This document shows, piece by piece, positions 9,772-18,459 of a DNA stretch of 64,000 nucleotides. The notes beneath the pieces are model-generated. The model did no database searches. It saw only the letters and a program-made list of their open reading frames with translations, and was not told the DNA's origin. This stretch comes from Nodularia sp. LEGE 06071 (GTDB lineage Bacteria; Cyanobacteriota; Cyanobacteriia; Cyanobacteriales; Nostocaceae), in NCBI RefSeq assembly GCF_015207755.1, contig NZ_JADEWH010000011.1, positions 1 through 64,000 of the forward strand. Direction: 5' to 3'. The position numbers were made by a program, and so were the translations under genes. Position 1 is the stretch's first letter; each line of letters begins with the position of its first letter.

Positions 9772-10104
9772 TTAATCGCAGCAGAGACGGGCAGATAAAA
9801 TGATTTTATTATTGCTAAATTCGGCTAAATATGCTTCTAAAACTTTAAATTGGGGTAAGTTTAAACTGTAATAAATCCAGCGTCCTTCGTGACGGGAGTT
9901 AACTAAGCCAGCTTCTTTGAGAGTTTTGAGGTGAAAAGATAGTTTGGACTGATTCACCCCCAAAGCGTCGCACAAGTCACATACACACTGTTCTCGCTTT
10001 CGTAACAGTTCCAGTACGCCAATCCTGATTGGATCAGAAAGTGCATGAAAGCCAGCAGCAATTAAATGAGAATTGGTAGCAGAGGGGGTAGGCATCAGTG
10101 ACAT
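9772..10104 (-). CDS. arsR: ArsR-family arsenic-responsive repressor
   Basis: 110 residues, winged-helix fold. The sequence QCVCDLCDALGVNQSKLSFHLKTLKEAGLV contains a CxCxxC cluster at the start of the DNA-recognition helix, the As(III) site of classical ArsR, plus a C-terminal CC pair that could add thiol ligands. Arsenite binding should release it from operators such as those at 8658-8726. It is not adjacent to the arsenic genes: a hypothetical gene and a mobile repeat lie between. Its ATG is only 20 nt after the aminotransferase stop, so it may be read from the upstream metabolic operon or from a promoter inside that gene. I see no ATCAA-N6-TTGAT site at its own start. Confidence 0.92.
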   Translation of the reverse strand: MSLMPTPSATNSHLIAAGFHALSDPIRIGVLELLRKREQCVCDLCDALGVNQSKLSFHLKTLKEAGLVNSRHEGRWIYYSLNLPQFKVLEAYLAEFSNNKIILSARLCCD

Positions 10105-10124
10105 TTTTCAGAATATATCTATCT

Positions 10125-11336
10125 TTATTGTGGAGCAGAAACGACAGCTTCGGGTTGATAGCGGATACCAGCTTGTTTAAATCTATGCAAAGCTTCACCC
10201 AAGCGATCGCAATCTGCAATCAAACTTATCCGCACATAGCCTTCACCCGCAACCCCAAAGGCATTCCCAGGGGTGACAACAACGCCAGTTTGCTGCAATA
10301 CATCCAGAGCAAAATCTGTAGAACCTTTACCCACGGGACATTTTACCCACAGATACATGGTGGCGTTGGTTTTGGGAATATCCCAGCCCAATTTTCCTAA
10401 ACCTGCTATCAGAAAATCCCGGCGGGTGCGGTAGCGTTGCTGGACTTCATGCAAATACACATCTGGTAATTGCAATGCGGTTTCGGCTGCGGTTTGCAAG
10501 GCTGCAAAAATCCCATAATCTAAGTTGGTTTTCAGAGTTCGCAAACCTTGAATGACATGGCGATTTCCCACTACAAAACCCACACGCCAACCCGCCATAT
10601 TGTAGGTTTTGGATAAGGTGTGAAACTCTACGCCGATTTCTTTCGCACCGGGAATTTCTAACAAACTGGTGGGTTGATAACCATCAAAAGCTAACTCGGC
10701 GTAACATAAATCATGCACTAGCAGAATTTCGTATTTCCGCGCAAAAGCTACGATGTCTTCAAAAAATTCACGGGGAGCGGTGGCAGCGGTGGGATTACTG
10801 GGATAATTGAAATAGAGAATTTTGGCTTGTTCGGCAACTGCATCAGGAATAGCCGCTAAATCAATTAACCAGTTATTTTCCGGTTTAAGAATTAAGCTGT
10901 GAATTTTCCCCCCAGCAATTAACGGGCCGCGAAAATGGGCGGGATAGGCGGGAGAAGGAACCAGAACGACATCACCTGGGTTAATATAGGCGATCGCTAA
11001 ATGAGTTAATCCTTCTTTAGAACCCAGTAAAGGCAAAGCCTCACTATCGGGATCAAGTACTACACCATAACGGCGATTGTACCAATTAGTGATGGCACGA
11101 CGGAAACTAGCAGTACCTTCAAAGGGCGGATAACCGTGATTGGCGGGATTTTGCAAAGCGGCGATCGCAGCTTCTACTACAGGCTGTGGTGTCGCCCCAT
11201 CCGGGTTTCCCATGCCCAAATCAATTAAATCCAGTCCTTGTTCTCGTGCTTTCGCCTTCAATTCGTCTAGACGGGCAAATACATAAGGCGGTAGCTGTTG
11301 TATGCGATCTGCGGGGGTAATCCAATTCAAGCTCAT
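10125..11336 (-). CDS. Class I/II PLP aminotransferase (aspartate/LL-DAP aminotransferase-like)
   Basis: 403 residues. Fold type I aminotransferase: substrate region LGMGNPDGATP, Tyr/Asn/Pro in YFNYPSNPTAA, Asp and Tyr in LLVHDLCYAELAFDG, and PLP Lys in HTLSKTYNMAGWRVGFVVGN. The family contains aspartate, alanine and LL-diaminopimelate aminotransferases, and the sequence does not let me choose a substrate. Its ATG overlaps the stop of the upstream alcohol-dehydrogenase-like gene by 4 nt (ATGA), so the two are translationally coupled. arsR follows after 20 nt. Cytoplasmic enzyme. Confidence 0.9.
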   Translation of the reverse strand: MSLNWITPADRIQQLPPYVFARLDELKAKAREQGLDLIDLGMGNPDGATPQPVVEAAIAALQNPANHGYPPFEGTASFRRAITNWYNRRYGVVLDPDSEALPLLGSKEGLTHLAIAYINPGDVVLVPSPAYPAHFRGPLIAGGKIHSLILKPENNWLIDLAAIPDAVAEQAKILYFNYPSNPTAATAPREFFEDIVAFARKYEILLVHDLCYAELAFDGYQPTSLLEIPGAKEIGVEFHTLSKTYNMAGWRVGFVVGNRHVIQGLRTLKTNLDYGIFAALQTAAETALQLPDVYLHEVQQRYRTRRDFLIAGLGKLGWDIPKTNATMYLWVKCPVGKGSTDFALDVLQQTGVVVTPGNAFGVAGEGYVRISLIADCDRLGEALHRFKQAGIRYQPEAVVSAPQ

Positions 11337-12517
11337 TCTGAAACCTCTTCACTCATTCCCCTAGTGGAGACACGATTTATAACATCTCTACTATCCGTTG
11401 GTGCAGTGGTAGAAACCATCGCTGCCATCAACTGTTCTAGTGCAACTTTAAATGGTAGTCTATGGATGTCAGACTGAGGATCTAAAGCAACTTCGGCGGC
11501 TGTTTGCAACTCTTTTAATGTGATGTTGCCCAAACCTAAATCACTTAAATTTTGCGGCAGTCCAATCTCTGCATAGAATTTTAATAATTGTTGCCGTGCT
11601 GAGGCCGCTAGTTGATTGCTTTGTAACATTTCTTCTAAACGCAGTTGCACCAAAATACCATAGGCGACTTTTTCACCGTGGATACTGCTGTGTCCCGAAA
11701 TGTGAGTTAAACCATTATGTACAGCATGAGCAGCAACTGTGCGACACTGCGCTCCTCCCATTCCGCCAATTACCCCAGCCAGTAACACGGTAGCATCTAC
11801 GACTTCTCGCCAATCTTGACTACTTGGTTCTTTTAAAGCTGTAGCTGACTTTTGTAATAAAATATCTCGTAAAACTCGCGCCTGTTGGACTGCGGAAATA
11901 ATCAGAGTTTGTTGAGAATTACCACTACTCACTGATGCTTCATACCATTTAGCGATCGCATCCCCAATTCCTGCTATTAATGTCCGTGGTGGTGCAGTTT
12001 GAATTAAATCATAGTCAAGGATTAATAAATCAGGACAGCGAGACAGCGCCACATCATAGAGAAAAGCCCCGGACTCAGAATACACATTAGAAAGGGCAGT
12101 CCAAGCCGCACAGGTAGCTGCTGAGGTAGGAATTGTCACCACTGGTAACTGTAATTGATCAGCGACTAATTTCGCTGTATCCAAAGCTTTACCGCCACCG
12201 ATACCAATAATTACATCGGCTTGATGTTCCTGGGCTGCTTTCTTTAAAGTTTTTAAACTAGCTTCGCAGCAATCTACACCATAGGAGGACTGAGCAGTGT
12301 TTGACTTGGTTAAAATTGCTTGTAAATTCTTTTGGGCAATGGCAAGGGTCGAATTCCCGGCAATAATTAATGGACGAGTCCCTAAGCGGGTAATTTCTGC
12401 TGATGCTGTCTGTAACACACCAGAACCACGAATGATTTTTCCTGGAGCAACCGTCAGCGTCAAGAATGAGCTAGAGGTTTGAGTAGACACAGTTTGAGTA
12501 GAAAATTGATTGGGCAT
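11333..12517 (-). CDS. Iron-containing alcohol/glycerol dehydrogenase family protein
   Basis: 394 residues. A Rossmann-like N-terminal half with IIGIGGGKALDTAKLVAD and PVVTIPTSAATCAAWTALS resembles glycerol dehydrogenase and the glycerol-1-phosphate dehydrogenase group. The C-terminal helical half has AHAVHNGLTH and SSIHGEKVAYGILVQL, whose His residues would hold the divalent metal. It uses NAD(P)+ on an alcohol or polyol; the substrate is unknown. First gene of the pair with the aminotransferase (4-nt overlap), which hints at linked oxidation and amination of one metabolite. That link is inference. Confidence 0.88.
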   Translation of the reverse strand: MPNQFSTQTVSTQTSSSFLTLTVAPGKIIRGSGVLQTASAEITRLGTRPLIIAGNSTLAIAQKNLQAILTKSNTAQSSYGVDCCEASLKTLKKAAQEHQADVIIGIGGGKALDTAKLVADQLQLPVVTIPTSAATCAAWTALSNVYSESGAFLYDVALSRCPDLLILDYDLIQTAPPRTLIAGIGDAIAKWYEASVSSGNSQQTLIISAVQQARVLRDILLQKSATALKEPSSQDWREVVDATVLLAGVIGGMGGAQCRTVAAHAVHNGLTHISGHSSIHGEKVAYGILVQLRLEEMLQSNQLAASARQQLLKFYAEIGLPQNLSDLGLGNITLKELQTAAEVALDPQSDIHRLPFKVALEQLMAAMVSTTAPTDSRDVINRVSTRGMSEEVSE

Positions 12518-12931
12518 ATAAATCTAGTTTGCCAAAATATTGATATTTCTTAATAAAATTTTAGACTTATGTCCAGGAATTTTCGTTTCCCTTGGCTTTA
12601 ATCATGCCCATTCGTCTCAAATTCTGAACTACCAAATTTTTGGATATTTATACTTTATATAGTGATTATGTACGAATTTAGGAAAAAATGTAGACACAGA
12701 GTGGCTTGCCGCAGGCTACCACAGAGACACAGAGTTATGAGAGTTTGAGAGGTTTTTTGAGCAAGTCTTATTTTAATCTAAAGATAATGATTTACGTATA
12801 GTGCAATACAAAAAATATATGTGATTTTGGTAACAAATAAATGGGGTTTTTCCCTGTAGTGAAGAGAGAACCCTTTTAGAGACGTTCAATGGAACGTCTC
12901 TACATTCTTTGTTAAAGAGGTCTAATGAAAA
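12518..12931. other. Gene-free stretch with hairpin and GACACAGAG repeats
   Basis: Contains the promoter side of the dehydrogenase gene and the 3' side of ycf51. Repeated GACACAGAG tracts lie near 12690-12735. A hairpin at 12877-12902 (TAGAGACGTTC / GAACGTCTCTA around AATG) is a common kind of cyanobacterial palindrome and sits just after the ycf51 stop, where it could stop transcription. No ORF of note. Confidence 0.5.
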
Positions 12932-13456
12932 CTATGAAGCAGCCGAGTTAGGTAATTGATCGAATTTTTCCAAGTAAATTTCGATATCCATATCCGCATC
13001 TTCACGGCTAGCTAATGTGCGCTTGATTTGACCCAAGAACAGCGGTACAGAAACCCCTGGTTCAGGATGGATCACAGTACGGGCGCGAATCGTGAGTTGA
13101 TTGTTTCCCCGTGAACCTAAACGACCGAAAGAATAGAGATTACTAGCCGCTTGACGTAAAGTCGCTTCTAATTCCAAGGGGGTAATATTCGGTGATGTTG
13201 CAATTACCGTTTGTGTAGAAGCATTATCATAAACGAGAGTGTATTTGACTGCGCCTGGAATGACAGTGCGACTCAGAGGAACCAACGAGAGAGAAAATAA
13301 ACCCGCAGTTAGCACCAGCATAAAGCCGGTTGTACCTACCAGCCGAAAGCGGATACCCCATTTAAGAATAAAAGCCAGGACTGCGATCGCCGCGAATACA
13401 AGTGTGGCAATACCCGACCATTGGGCATACTGAAGAAAGTCAGCTGTTGAAAGCAT
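12932..13456 (-). CDS. ycf51: Ycf51 family protein (DUF2518)
   Basis: 174 residues. Two N-terminal membrane helices (GIATLVFAAIAVLAFILKWG and VGTTGFMLVLTAGLFSLSLV) precede a soluble domain starting at about residue 60 (PLSRTVIPGAVKYTLVYDNA) and ending in YLEKFDQLP. This matches the Ycf51 family conserved in cyanobacteria and some plastids, whose function is unknown. A single gene with neighbours on the same strand, but 129 nt separate it from the K+ channel end, so cotranscription is uncertain. Confidence 0.88.
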   Translation of the reverse strand: MLSTADFLQYAQWSGIATLVFAAIAVLAFILKWGIRFRLVGTTGFMLVLTAGLFSLSLVPLSRTVIPGAVKYTLVYDNASTQTVIATSPNITPLELEATLRQAASNLYSFGRLGSRGNNQLTIRARTVIHPEPGVSVPLFLGQIKRTLASREDADMDIEIYLEKFDQLPNSAAS

Positions 13457-13584
13457 ACAGATGGGCTACTTAGGCGTATTTTGGTTGATGACCGACACAC
13501 CCATTTTACCGAGTAGCAGGACTCTCATAATCCAGATTGAGAGCAATTTATTAGACTTATCCGAAAATTAGGGTGGTTAAAAAC

Positions 13585-14508
13585 TCAACCTACTTCCTCT
13601 AAAGGTTGGATATCATGGAAATGCTTGTAGTCGATATAGCGATGTCCATCGGCTGTATGATGAATGATATCGACAAAGCGATGATTCCAGAAAATTTCAT
13701 TAGCACCATAAGTATGACGGGCATGAACGACCTGTGCAACTGTTTCATCGATACCACTGACAGAGATGATCAGCAAAGCATTTGTTTTGGTTAATGATTC
13801 TGGAGTCATTCCATATAAAGGACTAAACTCATCAATTATATGCATTACAGACCAGGTTAATGAGAAGCTAGGCGTTTGATGTCTCAGCAGTCTGAGGTCA
13901 TAAATCCGACGCATAAATTCCCCTTCTGCGGTCACTTCATCACGCGTTAAGTAAACTTTCATCTGTGCCTCCAGGATCATGTTACGGCGCTGATTAGCGG
14001 TGCGAAACATCAGAGTAGGCACTCCCTCATGAGGTATGATCACCACAACTCGGCTAAACATGACACGAGCCGTAGGTTTAGAGAACCTGGCAAATGCGAG
14101 TCCTGTCATCATAGCAATTCCCATCAGTCCGACCATCGCTTCAATGGTGACAATGATATTGGCGTAAATTGTTTGAGGATACATTGCACCGTAGCCGATG
14201 GATGCTAAGGTTTGCACGCTGAAGAAAAAGACATCTAAAAACGAGCCTGGTTGAGCATTAGCAATACAATCTCCCCCTAACCAATAAGCTAGAGCAAATA
14301 GGATATTAATAGTTACATAAAAAGTAAAAATGAGGATGACGAAGCCAGTCCAAGGAATTGTCAGCAGCAAATGGTAGGGATCACGCCAGTAGGAATACCA
14401 TGTACCCATACCCATAATCTCGAACAGTCCATTTTGGATCTTGATGTGAATCTCTGGAATTAGACGCTGTTTTTGCTTTCGTGAAAGTTTCGTCAGTCGA
14501 AGTTTCAT
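13585..14508 (-). CDS. Inward-rectifier-type potassium channel (KirBac-like)
   Basis: About 307 residues from ATG 14506-14508 (MKLRLTKLSRKQKQRLIPEI). An earlier ATG at 14556 would add 16 residues and overlap the neighbouring gene. Layout: slide helix with WYSYWRDPYHLLLTIPW, outer helix, pore helix and selectivity filter TLASIGYGAMYP, inner helix with GLMGIAMMTGLAFARFSKP, then the cytoplasmic immunoglobulin-like IRK domain from about residue 145 (RVMFSRVVVIIPHEGVPTL). The GYG filter indicates K+ selectivity. The residue after GYG is Ala where many KirBac channels have Asp. Downstream of the O-antigen-ligase-like gene with only 40 nt between. Confidence 0.93.
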   Translation of the reverse strand: MKLRLTKLSRKQKQRLIPEIHIKIQNGLFEIMGMGTWYSYWRDPYHLLLTIPWTGFVILIFTFYVTINILFALAYWLGGDCIANAQPGSFLDVFFFSVQTLASIGYGAMYPQTIYANIIVTIEAMVGLMGIAMMTGLAFARFSKPTARVMFSRVVVIIPHEGVPTLMFRTANQRRNMILEAQMKVYLTRDEVTAEGEFMRRIYDLRLLRHQTPSFSLTWSVMHIIDEFSPLYGMTPESLTKTNALLIISVSGIDETVAQVVHARHTYGANEIFWNHRFVDIIHHTADGHRYIDYKHFHDIQPLEEVG

Positions 14509-14548
14509 TGGGAGTAGCCAAAAAAACGGGGAGTTTGACAAATGGGTT

Positions 14549-15811
14549 CTATACAAGTCCCCAAAGTGCAGAGAACAATAACCAAGAAATTGTATTCAGG
14601 CGGAAGTCAAATAAAGTTACGTCTACGGTATTGAATATTGACCACTGTAAAATGACAACAACATAACTGAAAATTATTAATCTATCTTTTTTGTCTATAT
14701 AGTGAGATTTTTGCAACAATTGCACACCTGCAATCCATATCCAAGCCAGACAACCAAAAAATAAAAGTGCGCTCGGTAAACCAGTTTCAGCCGATAGCAT
14801 CAAAAATAAGTTGTGGGGATGACCTAAATCAATCTGCATCTGGGCTTTGTAGAGGTCGCTAAAACTGCGTAAACCCCAGCCGGTCCAAGGCCGCTGCTGA
14901 GTCAACGACCAAGCAAACTCCCATTGGGTGCTTCGCATTAAAGCCACTGGTCTATCTGGATACATTTGATCATTTAACCGCGCCCAAAAGTAAGCGGGGA
15001 CAAAGCGGCGAAAGGTTTCAGCAATTGGTGAGGGTGCGAAAGCGGCTAACAGGACGCTAGTAATTACACTGGCAACACCAGCTATAATTAGATGCCAACC
15101 TTGATAAAGTGCATAAGCTAAACAGGCAACGATCGCGATCGCCCATCCATTGCGTGAGTCAGTTAAAATCAGAGCCACAAAGCTACTAATTACTGACACC
15201 GTTAACAAAATTGTGGGAATTTTAGACCTTAATCGCCATTGTTCTAACCACAAGCCTAATCCGAAAGTGAAGGCGATCGCTAAATAAGCAGCAAAAAGGT
15301 TGGCGTGCATGAAAATAGAAGCCATGCGTCCAGGCGGATTTCCTCCAGGGGCGAGTCCTAAATCTAATAAAATCCACAAAACCTGTAACTGGAAACTCCA
15401 ACCCCAAAACATTTGCCCAAAGCCCATCATCACCACTGGAACCGAACCAATGACGAAAATCCCAGCTATTTGCCGCAATTGGGCAGTTGTTTGAATCAGG
15501 GCGCTGAGTCCAGCAAAAACTAGAAAGAATGGTAATAAATTAAACAAGCCCAGAAAAGCCTGTATTTTGTCATCAGCAAAGCTGGAACTAATGATTAGTA
15601 ATACACTTAACAGAGCAAATCCCCTGTTCAGGGGACTGTGAATAACACTACGGTATTGGACTTGGCAAGTTCTTAATGCTGCCAAAAGTATACTCACACC
15701 CCCTAGCAACGGACTCAAGGGAAAAATCAGGAGTCCAATTTGGGTAACATTCCAAGGGGTTTGTAAACGAGGGTTGGGATGATTAAAAGCTAACTTCAAG
15801 CTGGTTCCCAA
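14549..15811 (-). CDS. O-antigen ligase / Wzy-type polymerase family membrane protein
   Basis: 420 residues and about ten hydrophobic segments. The Wzy_C-type region contains ALILTDSRNGWAIAIVACLAYAL, followed by a large periplasmic loop ending in PWTGWGLRSFSDLYK and DLGHPHNLFLMLSAETGLP. The HPHNLFL motif carries the conserved His of the family. Members join or polymerise surface sugars, or belong to the related IctB group. I cannot choose between these roles. Its start overlaps the end of the upstream YaaW gene by 16 nt, so they are translated from one mRNA. Confidence 0.85.
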   Translation of the reverse strand: MGTSLKLAFNHPNPRLQTPWNVTQIGLLIFPLSPLLGGVSILLAALRTCQVQYRSVIHSPLNRGFALLSVLLIISSSFADDKIQAFLGLFNLLPFFLVFAGLSALIQTTAQLRQIAGIFVIGSVPVVMMGFGQMFWGWSFQLQVLWILLDLGLAPGGNPPGRMASIFMHANLFAAYLAIAFTFGLGLWLEQWRLRSKIPTILLTVSVISSFVALILTDSRNGWAIAIVACLAYALYQGWHLIIAGVASVITSVLLAAFAPSPIAETFRRFVPAYFWARLNDQMYPDRPVALMRSTQWEFAWSLTQQRPWTGWGLRSFSDLYKAQMQIDLGHPHNLFLMLSAETGLPSALLFFGCLAWIWIAGVQLLQKSHYIDKKDRLIIFSYVVVILQWSIFNTVDVTLFDFRLNTISWLLFSALWGLV

Positions 15812-16695
15812 TATTCAGCACGGGTGAGACGAATTTGTGCGAGAGCAAAGATGGTGGGGATGATGCGACCATAGTTAGTAGCGATCGCTCTCCATCCTAA
15901 ATCTGCAAAAAACCAAGTCCACATCACTGGCCCAATGAAGGTAAAAACACTCCGAACTGCCCCATAACGAGCCGCATTCATCGTCATACCCCGTCGCGCC
16001 ATTTGTAGAGCTACATAGCCTTTAAATTGGGTAGCAGCTGCGTGAGAACCCGCAATTGCAGTTTGTTGAGCTACTTGATATTTAGCAAAATGGATAGCAA
16101 ATTGCCGGGCTATTTGTTGCAAAACCAATGGCTGAAGAATAGAAGTAACAGCCAAGGCGCTACCACCTTTAACAAGTAATCCCAAGGGATCACGCTGCAA
16201 TAACAATGGTAGCGGTTGTTTTAAGTCCGACTGGGACAGTTGACGTTGCACCTGCTCGTTTAATTTTTGCTTCTCATTTTCCGGCAATTTTTTCCACACC
16301 TGTCCTAATAGATGTAAAAATAACTCAGCTTCTAAATCAACGGTTGTCAGTTCATCAGAATAAGGAATTTTCAAATACTTACAGACTTGAATTAATGCTT
16401 GGCGATAAGTTACCTGACTTGTACGCCCCTTTAATACCGTCATCCCATCGGCTGCTAAAAACCGAAACCGATTTTCTAATGTATCTAACCAAGCTTTGTG
16501 ATTTTGGCTTTGAACCTCAATCGGTTCAGGTGTATGAACGTAATCTAGGGGATTAAATTTACGACTAAACAGAATTGCGGTCAAATCCTGCAATTCCTCT
16601 TCTGTTGCTAACTCCAGCACCGCCCTCAGTTCATCCAATTTCCCTTCCTCTCTGCGTGCAGCCTTTATGTACTTTATTCTACTATTAGCAGTCAT
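15796..16695 (-). CDS. YaaW family protein (UPF0174/DUF3944-like)
   Basis: 299 residues. N-terminal helical region (ELRAVLELATEEELQDLTAILFSRKFNPLDY), then QALIQVCKYLKIPY, the acidic LEAELFLHLLGQVWKKLPENEKQKL helix typical of YaaW, and two hydrophobic stretches near the C terminus (GGSALAVTSILQPLVLQQIA and FTFIGPVMWTWFFADLGW). E. coli YaaW has the same order but no known function. First gene of the YaaW, O-antigen-ligase-like, K+ channel run. Likely membrane-associated. Confidence 0.8.
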   Translation of the reverse strand: MTANSRIKYIKAARREEGKLDELRAVLELATEEELQDLTAILFSRKFNPLDYVHTPEPIEVQSQNHKAWLDTLENRFRFLAADGMTVLKGRTSQVTYRQALIQVCKYLKIPYSDELTTVDLEAELFLHLLGQVWKKLPENEKQKLNEQVQRQLSQSDLKQPLPLLLQRDPLGLLVKGGSALAVTSILQPLVLQQIARQFAIHFAKYQVAQQTAIAGSHAAATQFKGYVALQMARRGMTMNAARYGAVRSVFTFIGPVMWTWFFADLGWRAIATNYGRIIPTIFALAQIRLTRAEYWEPA

Positions 16696-16750
16696 TAGTC
16701 ATTGGTCATTAGTCATTGGTCATTGGTCATTAGTCATTGGTCATTGGTTA
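16684..16750. repeat. Tandem CATTAGT/CATTGGT heptamer repeat
   Basis: About nine units of a 7-bp repeat, alternating GTCATTA and GTCATTG, at the 5' end of the YaaW gene. Short tandemly repeated repetitive sequences of this kind are characteristic of heterocystous cyanobacteria. The repeat runs into the first codons of yaaW. Confidence 0.8.
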
Positions 16751-16920
16751 TGAGTATCCCTGAGAATCACGCCTAAATTATGACAATAGTTCCTTAGTGC
16801 TACAAGCTCCCAGATTTATCTGTGGGTTGAACAAAAAGACGCTCTCTACGAGACGCTGCGCGAACGCGGACTCGCTAACGCTACGCTATCTAAAATCTAA
16901 AATCTAAAATCTAAAATTGT

Positions 16921-17916
16921 ATGACTGATATTGCCATAATTGGTGCCGGAATGGCTGGTTTAATATGCGCCCAAAGGTTAACTGAAGCTGGATATTCGGT
17001 GTTGGTGCTGGAAAAGTCCCGTGGTTTAGGCGGACGACTGGCTACACGCCGATTATATGGAACTTGGGCAGATCATGGGGCGTGTTATTTAAAGCCTCAA
17101 GGTGAATTATTCCGAAATTTTGTGCAATTGTTATGCGATCGCCATATTTTAGAAGTCTGGACAGATCCGACTCAACCCAACTCAGCACACCGTTATATTG
17201 CACCAGATGGAATGAGTGCGATCGCTAAATTTCTCGCCGCAGGTTTACAAATCCAACTAAATCAACGGGTTACAGCTATTCACCCTACTCTTGAAAATCA
17301 TTGGTGTCTGACTCTCGAAAATAACGAACAATTAACAGCAAAAGCCTTAGTTTTAGCCATTCCAGCGCCCCAAGCTTTGACACTGTTAGCACCATTGGGG
17401 GAAGCTGTATTAGGTCAAGAATTTATCGACAATTTGAGTTCTGTAGAATTTTATCCTTCTGTGAGTGCGATCGCTGGATATCCTGCCAAATCCCAACCGC
17501 TACCAGATTGGACAGACCGAAAATTTACAGATGATCCTGTTCTGGGATGGATTGGATTAGATAGCAGCAAACGTCCCAACCCTCAACAACCTGTATTTGT
17601 CTTACAAAGTAGCGCTAAATACGCAGAACTGCATTTAGAAACCCCAGATTTACAACCAGTGGGAAAAGATATGTTGCAAAAAGCCGCCCAGAAATTAGCG
17701 CTTCCCTGGCTAGAAACACCAGAGTGGATGCAAGTACATCGCTGGCGTTACGCTTTTCCTAGTCGTCCGTGGACAAATCCAGTATTATCTGCAAGTTCTG
17801 CCACACCTTTAGTATGTTGTGGTGATTGGTGTGGTGGCTATCTTGCCGAAGACGCAATGATTTCTGGACTCGCTGCATCTAGGGAAATTAATTATCTAAT
17901 AAAGAATAACCCTTGA
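16921..17916 (+). CDS. Renalase-like FAD/NAD(P)-dependent oxidoreductase
   Basis: 331 residues. N-terminal dinucleotide-binding motif IAIIGAGMAGLICAQRLTEAG with the acidic end LEKSRGLGGRLATRR, then DHGACYLKPQG. The C-terminal FAD-contacting motif is CCGDWCGGYLAEDAMISGLAA. This is the amine-oxidase-like renalase/NAD(P)-binding family, cytosolic, substrate unknown. Transcribed alone, rightward, divergent from the YaaW operon. A 200-nt spacer with heptamer repeats and a GC-rich palindromic fragment lies upstream. Confidence 0.88.
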   Translation: MTDIAIIGAGMAGLICAQRLTEAGYSVLVLEKSRGLGGRLATRRLYGTWADHGACYLKPQGELFRNFVQLLCDRHILEVWTDPTQPNSAHRYIAPDGMSAIAKFLAAGLQIQLNQRVTAIHPTLENHWCLTLENNEQLTAKALVLAIPAPQALTLLAPLGEAVLGQEFIDNLSSVEFYPSVSAIAGYPAKSQPLPDWTDRKFTDDPVLGWIGLDSSKRPNPQQPVFVLQSSAKYAELHLETPDLQPVGKDMLQKAAQKLALPWLETPEWMQVHRWRYAFPSRPWTNPVLSASSATPLVCCGDWCGGYLAEDAMISGLAASREINYLIKNNP

Positions 17917-18062
17917 CATAGTATTAATGTTGATACTATTAATACCAATTTAATATAAAGATGCATAAATATAATTTAACCAGAAATCTAGTTCCCCTCC
18001 TCGCTTGCGGGGAGGGGCTAGGGGTGGGGTCGAAATAATATGCAGCCTCACAAATAATTGGT

Positions 18063-18116
18063 ATAAAGCAAGTTTTAGATGCGATTGAAAAAATTGAGGA
18101 AATGAAAAATGGTTAA
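18063..18116 (+). pseudogene. Remnant ORF end before the HicB-like gene
   Basis: Reading from 18063 gives IKQVLDAIEKIEEMKNG then TAA at 18114-18116, overlapping the next start by 8 nt. The amphipathic coding-like composition and the overlap suggest the last codons of a lost upstream partner gene, whose body has been replaced by repeat sequence at 17990-18050. It could also be chance. Confidence 0.35.
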
Positions 18117-18435
18117 CTACGACCACTACACCTATAGAGTTACTTGGTCAAGTGATGATCAAGAATTTGTAGTACTGTGTGCCGAATTTCCAAGTTTATC
18201 TTATCTCCATGAAAATCGTTCTACTGCACTTGAAGGTATTACAAACTTGGTAAAAGATATAGTAGTTGATATGGAAGCGAATCATGAAAGGATTCCAGAA
18301 CCTATTGCAGAAAGAAACTACAGTGGTAAATTTCAAGTTCGTATTCCTCCAGAGCTTCATCGTAGACTAGCTATAGAAGCAGCAGAGGAAAATGTTAGTT
18401 TAAACCGCTATGTCAGCCTTAAACTTGCATATTAA
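18109..18435 (+). CDS. HicB-like antitoxin
   Basis: 108 residues. The N-terminal half has the HicB pattern (YTYRVTWSSDDQEFVVLCAEFPSL, then EGITNLVKDIVVDM). The C-terminal half is a ribbon-helix-helix segment (GKFQVRIPPELHRRLAIEA, then NVSLNRYVSLKLAY) that would bind its own promoter. In complete type II systems a short HicA mRNA-cleaving toxin lies beside it. No HicA is present on either side: upstream is only a short ORF remnant, downstream the gene on the other strand is a peptidase. It is therefore an orphan or solitary regulator. Confidence 0.85.
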   Translation: MVNYDHYTYRVTWSSDDQEFVVLCAEFPSLSYLHENRSTALEGITNLVKDIVVDMEANHERIPEPIAERNYSGKFQVRIPPELHRRLAIEAAEENVSLNRYVSLKLAY

Positions 18436-18459
18436 AGTTTTCCACAATAATTCATTAAA

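Noticed and set aside
16684-16750. Short tandem repeats as a possible CRISPR or iteron origin
   Set aside because: Contiguous 7-bp units without spacers; the usual heptamer repeats of heterocystous cyanobacteria.
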